Shown here in pieces: positions 53,071 through 64,000 of a DNA stretch of 64,000 nt. How positions within the stretch are numbered: the stretch's first letter is position 1; each line of letters opens with the position of its first letter. Where the stretch lies: NCBI RefSeq assembly GCF_001530125.1, contig NZ_LDUG01000017.1, positions 27,188 to 91,187 of the forward strand, written 5' to 3'. This DNA is from Thiobacillus denitrificans. GTDB taxonomy: Bacteria; Pseudomonadota; Gammaproteobacteria; Burkholderiales; Thiobacillaceae. The notes beneath the pieces are model-generated. The model was not told the DNA's origin and ran no database searches. It saw only the letters and a list, made by a program, of their open reading frames with translations. A program made the translations under genes and the position numbers.

Positions 53071-54192
53071 TCATTGCAATGTTTTAAGTTGTTGCACGCG
53101 CGCCGCCGCCTGCGCACGATCAAAACGGTGCACGCCGCCGCTGGCGAGCGCTTTCTCGTAATACGTGAGTGCCGCCGGATACTGGCGCAACTGGTCGAGG
53201 CTGACCGCCAGGTTGAAGGCGTAATCGCCGTTATCCGGCGCGCCGCGCCAGGCTTCGAAATAGGCGGCCTGGGCGTCGTTCCAGCGCGCCTGCTCGGCGT
53301 AGAGATTGCCGAGCGTCTGGTAAAGCTGCGGGCTCGGATCGCGTTCGATCAGTGTTTTCAGGCGGCTTTCGGTCGCCTGGCTGTCGGTGTTGCCGAGCAG
53401 GTCGAGCAAGGCACCCTGGGCGGCGGCATTGCGCGGGTCGAGGTCGAGCACCTCGCGATACAGGCGCTGCGCGTCCGCTTCGCGGTTTTGCACGCTGGCG
53501 ATCGCTGCCAGTCCCAGCAGCGCATCCACATTGCGTCCGCGTGCGGCGGCCTGGGTGTAGAGCCGCTGCGCTTCAGCCAGTGCACCGCGCTGATAGGCCG
53601 CATAGGCCTGGTTGAGCAAGCTCGTTTGCACGTCGGGCTGGAACAGCGGCAGCGCGGCGGGTGGCGGTGCGGTGATGCTTGAGGGCGCAGCAGCACGCGG
53701 GGCGCTGCGGGCAGGCGCAGGCATCGGCGTCGGCGAGGCGTCGGTCGGCGCCTCGGCAGCCGCATGCGGTTGCGGCAAGGGTGCGGCAGGCAAGGCTGCT
53801 GGTGGGGCGGCCAGTGCGGGCGCGCTTGGCGTGGCGGGGGCAGGCACAGGCACAGGCGCTGTCACCCTGGCCGGGGCGGGCGCGACAGCAGCCGGCGGCT
53901 GCAGGGCGAAGTAGAGATAGACGCCGTAGCCCAGCGCGATCAGCGCGGCGAGCAGTGCGGTGAGCGGCACCAGCGAGAGTTGCGGCCAGCGAAAAGCCGG
54001 TGCACGGCGTGGCGCAGGCGTGGGCCCGCTGCTGCCGAACAGCAGGTCGGGCGGCTCCACCCATTCGCGTGCCTGGGCCGTGCCGGGTGTGAGGGGTTCC
54101 AGTTCGAGGTCGTCCTCAACCTGCTTGCCGGCCCCGGACTTGTCCGCATGGGCGGCTTCGGCCTGCTTCAGTGCTTTCAGCAGCAGGCTCAA
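53071..54192 (-). CDS. MshN-like TPR protein
   Basis: 373 residues: a cytoplasmic head (MSLLLKALKQAEAAHADKSG), one membrane helix at ~80-100 (LVPLTALLAALIALGYGVYLYF), a Pro/Ala-rich linker, and C-terminal TPRs (QTSLLNQAYAAYQRGALAEAQRLYTQAAARG, AARGRNVDALLGLAAIASV). Position between the secretin and ATPase genes and the architecture match MshN. Its start overlaps the secretin stop. Confidence 0.8.
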   Translation of the reverse strand: MSLLLKALKQAEAAHADKSGAGKQVEDDLELEPLTPGTAQAREWVEPPDLLFGSSGPTPAPRRAPAFRWPQLSLVPLTALLAALIALGYGVYLYFALQPPAAVAPAPARVTAPVPVPAPATPSAPALAAPPAALPAAPLPQPHAAAEAPTDASPTPMPAPARSAPRAAAPSSITAPPPAALPLFQPDVQTSLLNQAYAAYQRGALAEAQRLYTQAAARGRNVDALLGLAAIASVQNREADAQRLYREVLDLDPRNAAAQGALLDLLGNTDSQATESRLKTLIERDPSPQLYQTLGNLYAEQARWNDAQAAYFEAWRGAPDNGDYAFNLAVSLDQLRQYPAALTYYEKALASGGVHRFDRAQAAARVQQLKTLQ

Positions 54193-55946
54193 GGGCTGCT
54201 CCGTGCGCTGCTGGGAAGCAGCCGCTGGAACTGACGCAGTTCATCGCTTTCCAGCGTGGGATTGGACACCACAGTGGGCCGCAGAAAAATCACCAGCTCG
54301 GTCTGGCTGTTGATGCGCTCGTGCTGGCCGAACACAGCACCAATGCCTTCCGGGCGCGACAGACCGGGAATGCCGTCACGGGCGTTGTTGGTGTCGTCCT
54401 GGATCAGGCCGCCAAGGATCACGGTCTGGCCGCTTTGCACCTGCAGCAGCGATTCCATTTCGCGCACCTGGATAACGGGCACCTGGTTGGGGATGGCGGC
54501 AGGAATGCTGGGATTGGGGTCGCGAACGAAGCCAACATTGCGCGAAATGGTCGGGCGAACGGTGAGCGAGACCATGCCGTTTTGGTTGATCTGCGGCGTC
54601 ATCGTCATGACGATGCCGACCGGAACGGTTTGCGGGGTGGTGGTGAAGGTGGTCGTGGTACCCACATTCGCGGTCGTGGTGGTGTCCGCTTTGACGCTGA
54701 AGTAGACCAGATTGTCGACCACCTTGAGCAGCGCGGTCTGGTTATTCAGGGCCATCAGCTTGGGGCTGGAGAGCACCTTGGTTTTGCCGAAGGATTCCAG
54801 CAGGTCGATCGCAGCTGCGAAGCCGTTGCTCCCGCTGTTGGTGTAGGTGGCCTGGATGAAGGGGGTCAGTGTGCCGGCGAGCGCGTTGGTGCCGCCACCA
54901 AGGGTGTTGATGGCCCATCCGGTGGTGCCTTGCAGCGCTTTCGACCAGTCGATCCCGGCGCGGTATTGATCCTTGAGGCTGACCTCGACGATCGTCGCCT
55001 CGATCAGTACCTGGCGCTGCGCCGACTGCATCACGCGGTCGAGATACTGCTGCACCAGTTCCTGTTGTTTGGCGGTGCCCAGCACGGTGACGGTGCTCGC
55101 CACCGGGTTGACCGCCACATCGTATTTGCCGTCGCCCACCGGCTGGTTGGCAAACGCGGCGGTGAACAAGTTTGCCGCGCCGGCGCCGGCCTTGCTGGCG
55201 GCTTCGGCCTGCGATACCCGTTCGGCGCGTTCGGCTTTTTCAGCGTCCAGCCGGGCGGCGCGTTCTTCGTTGCTTTGTGTGACCGCACGGGTGCCGGCAA
55301 GAATAGTGCGGATGTTGTCTGCGAGCACGGTCCACAAGTCGTTGCTGGACTGGCTGGTCACGGTGGTGGTGGAGGAGTTGCCAGTTGTGGTCGTGCTGCT
55401 GCCGGTCGCGCCGACGCTGCCGCCGGTGCTGGCGATTTGCGCCGCCACACCGACGCTGGAGGTGGTGTTGCGGACGACGTTGACGTAGTTGACCGCATAC
55501 GTTTTGACGTAGGGCGTGTCGGGCATGATCGACACCGTGCGGCCGTTCATTTCGTAGCGCAGATCGGCCTGCCGCGCGATGCGGTCGAGAATGGCGGGCA
55601 GCGGTTCCTGTACCGCGTTGAGCGAGACGCGCCCGGAGATGCCCGGATGCAGGTCGATGTTGTACTGGGTGTCGCGCGCGATGGAAAAGAGCAGATCTTT
55701 CACCGGCACGTCGTTGACCACCACGGTGTAGGTCGGCACCGGCGCGCTCGGCCTGGGCGCGGCCAGTGCAGGCGCGGCCTTCACCGGCGCGGGCGGCGGG
55801 GCGAGCGGCACGGCAGGCTGGGTGGGTTGGCTGATGTGGCCGGGCGAGGTGTCAAACGCCTTGGGCGGCACGCAGCCGCCCACCAGCACGAAGCTGGCCA
55901 GCGCCAGACTCGTCAATACGGAGCGTTTCAACACAGCATTCATCAT
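54189..55946 (-). CDS. mshL: MshL-like secretin
   Basis: 585 residues. A lipoprotein signal (lipobox VGGC) precedes a secretin short domain (VSLNAVQEPLPAILDRIARQADL) and the secretin core (TVLGTAKQQELVQQYLDRVMQSAQRQVLIEATIVEVSLKD, VPVIQVREMESLLQVQSGQTVILGGLIQD). It forms the outer-membrane pilus pore. It overlaps both neighbours by four bases. Confidence 0.92.
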   Translation of the reverse strand: MMNAVLKRSVLTSLALASFVLVGGCVPPKAFDTSPGHISQPTQPAVPLAPPPAPVKAAPALAAPRPSAPVPTYTVVVNDVPVKDLLFSIARDTQYNIDLHPGISGRVSLNAVQEPLPAILDRIARQADLRYEMNGRTVSIMPDTPYVKTYAVNYVNVVRNTTSSVGVAAQIASTGGSVGATGSSTTTTGNSSTTTVTSQSSNDLWTVLADNIRTILAGTRAVTQSNEERAARLDAEKAERAERVSQAEAASKAGAGAANLFTAAFANQPVGDGKYDVAVNPVASTVTVLGTAKQQELVQQYLDRVMQSAQRQVLIEATIVEVSLKDQYRAGIDWSKALQGTTGWAINTLGGGTNALAGTLTPFIQATYTNSGSNGFAAAIDLLESFGKTKVLSSPKLMALNNQTALLKVVDNLVYFSVKADTTTTANVGTTTTFTTTPQTVPVGIVMTMTPQINQNGMVSLTVRPTISRNVGFVRDPNPSIPAAIPNQVPVIQVREMESLLQVQSGQTVILGGLIQDDTNNARDGIPGLSRPEGIGAVFGQHERINSQTELVIFLRPTVVSNPTLESDELRQFQRLLPSSARSSP

Positions 55947-57238
55947 CCTGTTGGTAAGGCTACGGCGCGCATTTTGCCGACCGTGCGTAAAAAAGGTGTG
56001 CCTGCCGCTGAGGCGGGCTGCGTGCGCATCGCCGCCATGGCCGCGTCGCGATCAGCAAACTCGCCTGCCAGAATCATCCAGGCAGGCGCTCCATGGCGCA
56101 GCCCGTACAAAACCCGAACCGGCTGTGGCGTGTCGACATCCAGGCTCCCCAGTAATACGGCTGCCTGCGCTGCTTCTTTAGCCGAGGCGAGCTGGATGAC
56201 ATGGGTGTCGGGCGCGGCGGCGGCGAGCCAGCGCTGGGTTTGCCGGGCCAGGTCGGCGACGTCAACGGCGGCCGGGGGGGCGGGCGTATGGACGGCCATG
56301 GCAGCGGACGCGCGGGGCGAGGCGTCAAGCGACAGGGCCTGCCAGGCGACAAAAGCCAGCAGGCCCAGCGCGGCCGCCAGGCCGGCGCTCAACCACGCCC
56401 AGCGGCGCAACGCCGGTCGTGCGTACGCGGGCAACTGCATTGCTGCGTCGCCCGCCGCAGCGTCCAGATGGGCCGGGGTCAGCGTGTGGGTTTGCCCGGC
56501 ATAAGCCGCCAGCAGGGTTTTATCGGCCAGCACGTTGATGCGGCGCGACAGGCCGCCGGAAAGCTGGGTCATGCGGGCGATGAGCACCGGCGCAAACAGG
56601 TCGGGGCCGCGATAGCCCGCCACCGAAAGTCGCGCGCGCAGGTAGGCGGCCACCTCGGATTCGGTCAGTGGCGACAGGTTCAGGCTCAGGGTGATGCGAT
56701 CCTTCAGTTGGCGGATGCGCGGGTCGGTCAGTTGTGCGTCGAGTTCGGGCTGGCCGAACAGCACGATCTGCAGCAGTTTGTCGGTGGCGGTTTCCAGATT
56801 GGTCAGCAGCCGCAGGAATTCCAGGTTGTCGAGCGCGATGCCCTGCGCCTCCTCGACGAACACCACCACGCGCCGCCCCGCTTCGTGGCGCGCCAGCAGC
56901 GTGGTGTTGAGTTGCGCCAGCCGGGCCTGCCGCCCGCTCTCGGGCGCCTCGATGCCGAGGTCGGCGAGGATCGCCGCCAGCATGTCGTCGGGTGACAGGG
57001 TGGGGTTGCCGAGATAGACGCTGTCGACGCTGTCGGGCAGTTGGGCGACCAGCTTGCGGCACAGCATGGTCTTGCCGCTACCGACTTCGCCCACCACCTT
57101 GATGATGCCTTCGCCCTGGCCGATGGCGTAGAGCAGGGCGGCGAGCATTTCTCCGCGCTGGCCGCCGGCATACCAGTACTCGGTATTCGGCGTGATGCGG
57201 AAGGGCGCTTCCTTTAAACCGAAATAATCAAGGTACAC
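55943..57238 (-). CDS. mshM: MshM/ExeA-like AAA ATPase with C-terminal SPOR-like domain
   Basis: 431 residues: MYLDYFGLKEAPFRITPNTEYW is the ExeA/GspA start, Walker A VVGEVGSGKTMLCRKL, Walker B RVVVFVEEAQG, then a membrane helix (~285) and a C-terminal SPOR-like region (DTHVIQLASAKEAAQAAVLLGSL) that would bind peptidoglycan. Such proteins help the secretin cross the cell wall. It overlaps the secretin gene and is ten bases from the regulator gene. Confidence 0.88.
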   Translation of the reverse strand: MYLDYFGLKEAPFRITPNTEYWYAGGQRGEMLAALLYAIGQGEGIIKVVGEVGSGKTMLCRKLVAQLPDSVDSVYLGNPTLSPDDMLAAILADLGIEAPESGRQARLAQLNTTLLARHEAGRRVVVFVEEAQGIALDNLEFLRLLTNLETATDKLLQIVLFGQPELDAQLTDPRIRQLKDRITLSLNLSPLTESEVAAYLRARLSVAGYRGPDLFAPVLIARMTQLSGGLSRRINVLADKTLLAAYAGQTHTLTPAHLDAAAGDAAMQLPAYARPALRRWAWLSAGLAAALGLLAFVAWQALSLDASPRASAAMAVHTPAPPAAVDVADLARQTQRWLAAAAPDTHVIQLASAKEAAQAAVLLGSLDVDTPQPVRVLYGLRHGAPAWMILAGEFADRDAAMAAMRTQPASAAGTPFLRTVGKMRAVALPTG

Positions 57239-57247
57239 AGGGGCGGC

Positions 57248-58678
57248 TTATTCGGTACCGTACGTCTGCATGCGGCTGTACAGCGTGGTGCGGTTGATGC
57301 CCAGCAGCTTGGCCGCCTGCGACAGGTTGCCGTGGGTCATGTTGAGCGCGGCTTCGACGTAGGATTTTTCCCACTGGCGCAGGGTCACGTCGAGGTTGAA
57401 GTTTGCCAGCGTCTGCAACTGCTTGCGCGCCAGTTCGATCAGCGCCCTGCCATCGTTGGCCAGCGGGATTTCCTGCGGGTAAGCCTGGTCGGTGTCGAGT
57501 TCGTCTTCCAGCTGCTGGGCATTGACCGCCATGCCGGGGTATTTGGTGGTCAGGCGGATGGCGATGTTGCGCAGCTCGCGCACGTTGCCGGGGAAGTGGT
57601 AGTCCTCCCACATCTGCTGGGCGCGGGCGTCGAGCGAAAACGGCTGGCTCTTGGCTTCACGGGCGTAGAAATCACGGAAGTGCTCGAGCAGGGTCAGCTT
57701 GTCCGCGCCCATTTCGCGCAGCGGGGGCACCGCAATGGAGAACACCGACAGCCGGTGGTAGAGGTCGGTGCGGAAGCGGCCAGCCTTGATCTCGGCACGC
57801 AGATCGCGGTTGGTGGCGGTCACTACGCGGGCGTTGGAGAAGCGCGGCTGGGTTTCGCCGACGCGCTGGTATTCGCCGTTTTCCAGCACGCGCAAGAGCT
57901 TGGCCTGCAGTTCCAGCGGCAGCTCGCCGATTTCGTCGAGGAACAGCGTGCCGTTTTCGGCTTCCTCGAAGTAGCCGGCGCGCGAAGTGGTGGCGCCGGT
58001 GAAGGCGCCCTTGGCGTAGCCGAACAGGGTGGGTTCGACCAGCGTCGGCGAAATCGCCGCGCAGTTGAGCGCCAGATAGGGCTTGGCCGCGCGTGGCGAC
58101 AACTGGTGCAGGCTGGAGGCCACCTTTTCCTTGCCGCTGCCCGATTCACCCTCGATCAGCACCGGGAAGGGAGCGGCAGCGTATTGCTTGATCTGCTGAC
58201 GCAGTTTGTCCATCGTCGGGCTTGCGCCGACGATGCCGGAATCCCTGGCAGGGGCGGGCGCCTTGTCGGCGCTGCGCTCGGCGTCCTGCACCAGCAGGGC
58301 GTTGAACAGCAGGGACTTCAGGCGTTCGGGCTCGCACGGCTTGGCGACAAAATCGATTGCACCAAGTGCGCGCGCGTGCCGCGCATTGGCTTCGTCGCTC
58401 TGGCCGGACAGTACCAGGATCTTGATGCTGGGCGAGATGCTCAGCAGGTCGGCGATCAGGGCAAAGCCTTCGTCGGGCTTGTGCGGCTGCGGCGGCAGGC
58501 CGAGGTCGACCAGTGCCAGTTGCGGCGGTTCGTCCAGCTGCATCAGCAGGCTTTTCACCTGGGCGCGCGATTCGGCGGCCGAGATATCGAAGTCCTTGCT
58601 CAACACATAGGTGAGCGTATCGGAAATCAGCGGATCGTCGTCGACGATCAGCAAGCTCGGCTTGTTGGTTTGGGCCAC
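57248..58678 (-). CDS. Sigma-54-dependent response regulator (PrsR-like)
   Basis: 476 residues: receiver domain ([14 protein letters not shown]; phosphoacceptor Asp in LALVDLGLP), AAA+ domain with Walker [12 protein letters not shown], the sigma-54 contact loop GAFTGA and Walker [12 protein letters not shown], then a Fis-type HTH ([20 protein letters not shown]). It resembles PEP-CTERM-box regulators (PrsR). It heads the pilus operon and probably activates a -24/-12 promoter once phosphorylated by the kinase at 44146. No exosortase or PEP-CTERM protein is present in the window. Confidence 0.88.
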   Translation of the reverse strand: MAQTNKPSLLIVDDDPLISDTLTYVLSKDFDISAAESRAQVKSLLMQLDEPPQLALVDLGLPPQPHKPDEGFALIADLLSISPSIKILVLSGQSDEANARHARALGAIDFVAKPCEPERLKSLLFNALLVQDAERSADKAPAPARDSGIVGASPTMDKLRQQIKQYAAAPFPVLIEGESGSGKEKVASSLHQLSPRAAKPYLALNCAAISPTLVEPTLFGYAKGAFTGATTSRAGYFEEAENGTLFLDEIGELPLELQAKLLRVLENGEYQRVGETQPRFSNARVVTATNRDLRAEIKAGRFRTDLYHRLSVFSIAVPPLREMGADKLTLLEHFRDFYAREAKSQPFSLDARAQQMWEDYHFPGNVRELRNIAIRLTTKYPGMAVNAQQLEDELDTDQAYPQEIPLANDGRALIELARKQLQTLANFNLDVTLRQWEKSYVEAALNMTHGNLSQAAKLLGINRTTLYSRMQTYGTE

Positions 58679-58867
58679 ATGTCCTCCAGATCCAAGAGTG
58701 CCGCAACCGCGTCTGCTCCATTCTCGGGAGGGTTTGTTATGCGCGCGTCGGGTTTTCGTCGATTGTGCCAGAGACCCGGCGAAAGTTAAACCGTGGCGGA
58801 CCGGCAGGGGAGTAGCTTGCGCCGCAAACAGGAGGGCGGGTTGACGGCGAGGGTGGGCCGACTGCCC

Positions 58868-60559
58868 TCAGCCGTTTACCGGTTCAGTGGCAACGTGCAG
58901 CCAGCCTTCGCTGTGTTCAATCGGGCTGCCGAGGGCGATAAATTTGCGTTCCGGCGTGCCGTGGACCTGAAACACCTTGCCGGGCATGAAATGGACCGGG
59001 TCGATCACGATGCTGTCGGCACCGGCGCTGTCGGTCAGCCACAGACTGGGGTGCGTCAGATTGGCGCCGCTGTTGTCAAAGTTATCGACGGTGTGGCCCG
59101 ACGAGGTGGTGTCGTACAGCATGACCAGGGTGGGCGTTTCGGCCCGGGTCTCGATACCGACCGAACTGGTGTCGTCGTTGACGCGCGACAGACGCCGCAC
59201 GATGCCGATTTGCCACTGGCTGGCGTCATGTGACTTGATGCCGACCAGCGCGCCTACGCGCAGCCAGTCCTTGTCGCGCGATTCGACCAGGGCCCCATAG
59301 CCGCATTCGCTTTCGTCGTGCATGACCCAGCGTTCGACGTCGGGCGAGGCCGCGATGGCCGGAACGTGGACTTGGGAGACGCGTTCGCGGGTGCGCTCGG
59401 TGATAAAGCCGTACACCTGCACATCGTCGACCTCGTTGTAACTGAGCCCGACGCCGTAGGGCGACACGCTGGCGGGGGTGTTGGCGGCCTTGATCTGGCC
59501 GACGATGGCGCTGAGTCCGTGGGTGACGTCGACCAAATGCTTGACCGTCTGGCGCGGGGCGCGCCGTTGTTCGCGACTGGCCAGCGCAGACCACTGGCGC
59601 TGCAGGTACTCTAGCAGTCCGAGGCTTTCGGCCGTGCGGGCGTCGGTCAGGCCCAGCTGTACCGGGGTTTGGCCTTGCTGCAGGGCAGTTTGTATTTCTT
59701 GCAGCTTTTGCTGCAGGGCGGCCGTTGTCCAGAATCGCAGCGGCTTGTCGCTATCGGGTTTGCGCACACGGCGCGGGCCGTGATCGGCCGACAGGTCGAC
59801 GGCAAAATTGTGGACGTCGGGGTCGAAATCGCTATCCAGTTGCAGCATCCCGTGCCAGCCGCACAGCCAGCGGTCGAGCAGGTCGAGCTGCCTGGGGTAG
59901 AGCGTGCCGGAATTGGCCAGGCTTAGCATCAGGATGTGCTGGTATGCGGTTTCGCAGCTGCACTCGGATGCGTCTTCGAGGTAAACTCGTTGGGGCTGGC
60001 GATGGAAGCCCCCGGTTTCGGCGACACGATATAGATTATGCAGCCGCAGCCAGAGTTTCTCGCCTGCCGGCAGATAGCGTATTGCGCGCCATTTCAGCAG
60101 CTGGCCGAAGGTGCGGATGGCGCGCAGGGTGATCAGCGGAATCTGCTCGTTGAGCGGTTTCTTGCCCGCTTCGTGGGAGATATGCAGCACAAAGGTGTGA
60201 TAGCCGCGCGCAACTTCCCAGTACAGCCCGTACACGGCATGCCAGAGCTGGCTTTCCTGCGAGCGCGACATGCGTGGATTGCGCAGATATTGGCGCACCA
60301 GGGTGTCCTGTAGGTCGCGCGATTTTTCGTCCAGCAGCATGAAGATGGCCAGACGGTCTTTCGTGTATTGCGTCGAGTTCTCGTTGAAGCGCTTGAGTTC
60401 CTTGAAAATGGCTTGCTGGCACTTGAACGCGTCACCGATCGGCAGGTTCTCAACCCAGCGCATCGCTGCCTTGATGTTGGTCAGCGGATCATCGGTCCGC
60501 TTGCCAAAAGGCGTGAGGCGGGCGATTCCCGATGCAAATTTGTCGACCAGTGAATTCAT
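58868..60559 (-). CDS. Conserved protein of unknown function, possible PilZ-like C-terminus
   Basis: 563 residues, largely helical and soluble. I do not recognise a named family. The C-terminal third (RWVMHDESECGYGALVESRD, RVGALVGIKSHDASQWQIGIVRRLSR) resembles a PilZ-type beta-barrel seen in betaproteobacterial c-di-GMP-associated proteins, but the RxxxR motif is not clear. The ATG at 60559 is chosen because the frame upstream is short and atypical. It is transcribed after alaS with a 68-bp gap. A role in c-di-GMP signalling is a guess based on that resemblance. Confidence 0.5.
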   Translation of the reverse strand: MNSLVDKFASGIARLTPFGKRTDDPLTNIKAAMRWVENLPIGDAFKCQQAIFKELKRFNENSTQYTKDRLAIFMLLDEKSRDLQDTLVRQYLRNPRMSRSQESQLWHAVYGLYWEVARGYHTFVLHISHEAGKKPLNEQIPLITLRAIRTFGQLLKWRAIRYLPAGEKLWLRLHNLYRVAETGGFHRQPQRVYLEDASECSCETAYQHILMLSLANSGTLYPRQLDLLDRWLCGWHGMLQLDSDFDPDVHNFAVDLSADHGPRRVRKPDSDKPLRFWTTAALQQKLQEIQTALQQGQTPVQLGLTDARTAESLGLLEYLQRQWSALASREQRRAPRQTVKHLVDVTHGLSAIVGQIKAANTPASVSPYGVGLSYNEVDDVQVYGFITERTRERVSQVHVPAIAASPDVERWVMHDESECGYGALVESRDKDWLRVGALVGIKSHDASQWQIGIVRRLSRVNDDTSSVGIETRAETPTLVMLYDTTSSGHTVDNFDNSGANLTHPSLWLTDSAGADSIVIDPVHFMPGKVFQVHGTPERKFIALGSPIEHSEGWLHVATEPVNG

Positions 60560-60627
60560 GATGTAAGATTTTGGGGGGGTGGCGTCAGACAAGTTACGGT
60601 TAATTGAGCAAATTCTGTACCCGCCCA

Positions 60628-63246
<2,619 letters not shown>

Positions 63247-63335
63247 GGTGTTGGAATGTTTCGTGCGTGGACGTCGAACAATAAGGCATTGTATCCGTTA
63301 AAGTTCCGGCCTTACAGGCGGCAGAGGCAGGGCAG

Positions 63336-63887
63336 ATGAGCGACGAAGATGTCATCGCAGCGATGCGGGAATGGCTGGAAAAAGCCGTAATCGGGCTCAA
63401 CCTGTGCCCATTTGCGAAGGCGGTCTACGTGAAGAATCAGGTGCGTTTTGTGGTGAGCCAGGCGCCGCATCTGGATGGCCTGCTGGAAGAGCTCGACCGC
63501 GAGTTGGATTTTCTGGCCGCCGCCGATCCCGAGGCCATCGACACGACGCTACTGATCCATCCGACGCTGCTGCCGGATTTTCTTGATTTCAACGATTTTC
63601 TTCAGTTGGCCGAAGCCGCCGTGGACGAGCATGGGCTGGAAGGCGTGATCCAGATCGCCAGCTTTCATCCGGCCTTCCAGTTCGAAGGGACTGAGCCCGA
63701 CGATATGGGCAACTACACCAATCGCGCGCCGTTTCCCACCTTGCATCTGCTCCGCGAGGCCAGCATTGCGCGCGCAGTGGCGGCTTTCCCCCAGGCCGAA
63801 ACGATCTACGAACGCAATATCGAGACGCTCGAAGCCCTGGGGCCTGCGGGATGGGCCGCGTTGTGGAAGGCGCAACCCGAGCGGTAG
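63336..63887 (+). CDS. DUF1415 family protein
   Basis: 183 residues with the family pattern EWLEKAVIGLNLCPFAKAVYVKNQVRF, TTLLIHPTLLPDFLDFNDFL and GVIQIASFHPAFQFEGTEPDDMGNYTNRAPFPTLHLLRE. Function unknown. Divergent from alaS, with the promoter region between 63247 and 63335. Confidence 0.9.
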   Translation: MSDEDVIAAMREWLEKAVIGLNLCPFAKAVYVKNQVRFVVSQAPHLDGLLEELDRELDFLAAADPEAIDTTLLIHPTLLPDFLDFNDFLQLAEAAVDEHGLEGVIQIASFHPAFQFEGTEPDDMGNYTNRAPFPTLHLLREASIARAVAAFPQAETIYERNIETLEALGPAGWAALWKAQPER

Positions 63888-63936
63888 CGCTGGAGGGCGA
63901 AAAGGGCAGGGGCCTGCGTCGGCCCGCCGGACCCGC

Positions 63937-64000
63937 TAGCTGCCGCAACCGCCGCAACAACTGCCGCTTGCGTGCGGGTTCTTTTTCTCTTCGACTTGCA
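63937..64000 (-). CDS. C-terminal end of a Cys-rich protein (cut by the window edge)
   Basis: The last 20 codons before a TAG at 63937-63939 read EEKKNPHASGSCCGGCGS. A Cys/Gly-rich end of this kind is typical of small metal-binding proteins, but the body lies outside the window. The frame is open to the edge. Another frame is also open here, so the assignment rests on the CCGGCG pattern. Confidence 0.45.

Noticed and set aside
57248-58678. PEP-CTERM sorting locus
   Set aside because: The regulator resembles PrsR, but no exosortase, PEP-CTERM motif protein or exopolysaccharide gene is in the window. The neighbours are pilus genes.

Overview
The window is a GC-rich chromosomal stretch of a betaproteobacterium, most likely a free-living relative of Thiobacillus or a neighbouring Nitrosomonadales/Hydrogenophilales group. 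This placement is inferred from the rpoN-hpf-ptsN-hprK-rapZ order, the lpt/kds block, an MSHA-type pilus locus and a Slam/TbpB-like lipoprotein pair. It is mostly ordinary housekeeping DNA, but three small repeat families have rewritten gene starts, gene ends and operon junctions.

Layout. 1-4666: a globin-coupled sensor cut by the left edge, a sigma-54-like protein fused to a GIY-YIG nuclease, an FMN reductase, and a pirin facing a LysR regulator. 4667-11688: a miniature transposon inside the start of hslR, then yhdP, a nitrilase-family amidase and tldD. 11689-12359: no intact gene, only a gene remnant and nested inverted repeats. 12360-18437: a Slam-type outer-membrane protein with its lipoprotein, and a large PilZ-DUF1631-GGDEF-EAL protein. 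18537-25629: DAHP synthase behind a candidate Phe/Tyr leader-peptide attenuator, 4.5S RNA, dnaX-ybaB-recR, purB and a thioredoxin-TPR protein. 25675-29984: small genes (cytochrome c, greB, DUF2905, lipoprotein, PNPOx-like, LON domain, ubiX, Gx transporter, NusG domain II). 30151-38061: rapZ-hprK-ptsN-hpf-rpoN-lptB-lptA-lptC-kdsC-kdsD, all on the minus strand. 38309-40282: a CPA2 antiporter. 40310-43130: an AT-richer accessory patch with an AbiE toxin-antitoxin pair whose toxin is split by a 133-bp element, a GIY-YIG-like protein and a CoiA-like zinc-finger protein. 43181-58678: an MSHA-like pilus cluster with its own histidine kinase and a sigma-54-dependent response regulator. 58868-64000: a conserved protein of unknown role, alaS, a DUF1415 gene and a partial Cys-rich gene.

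Repeat families. (i) A 199-258 bp element with imperfect terminal inverted repeats and 8-bp target duplications (three copies, ISL3-like). One copy sits after codon 2 of hslR, yet its right end supplies a new in-frame ATG. (ii) Eight inverted pairs built on a CACAGAGG unit. Four lie at junctions of the pilus operon and one encloses a GxxExxY-family gene. (iii) A 133-bp element with TA duplications (two copies), one inside abiEii and one at the purB stop codon.

Working together: the pilus genes include an assembly ATPase with c-di-GMP-binding MshEN repeats, a secretin, an inner-membrane platform, PilM/PilN/PilO-like proteins and two pilin-like proteins. They are flanked by a kinase and an NtrC-type regulator that would need the sigma-54 encoded in the same window. 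No tRNA, rRNA, CRISPR array or complete insertion sequence was seen.
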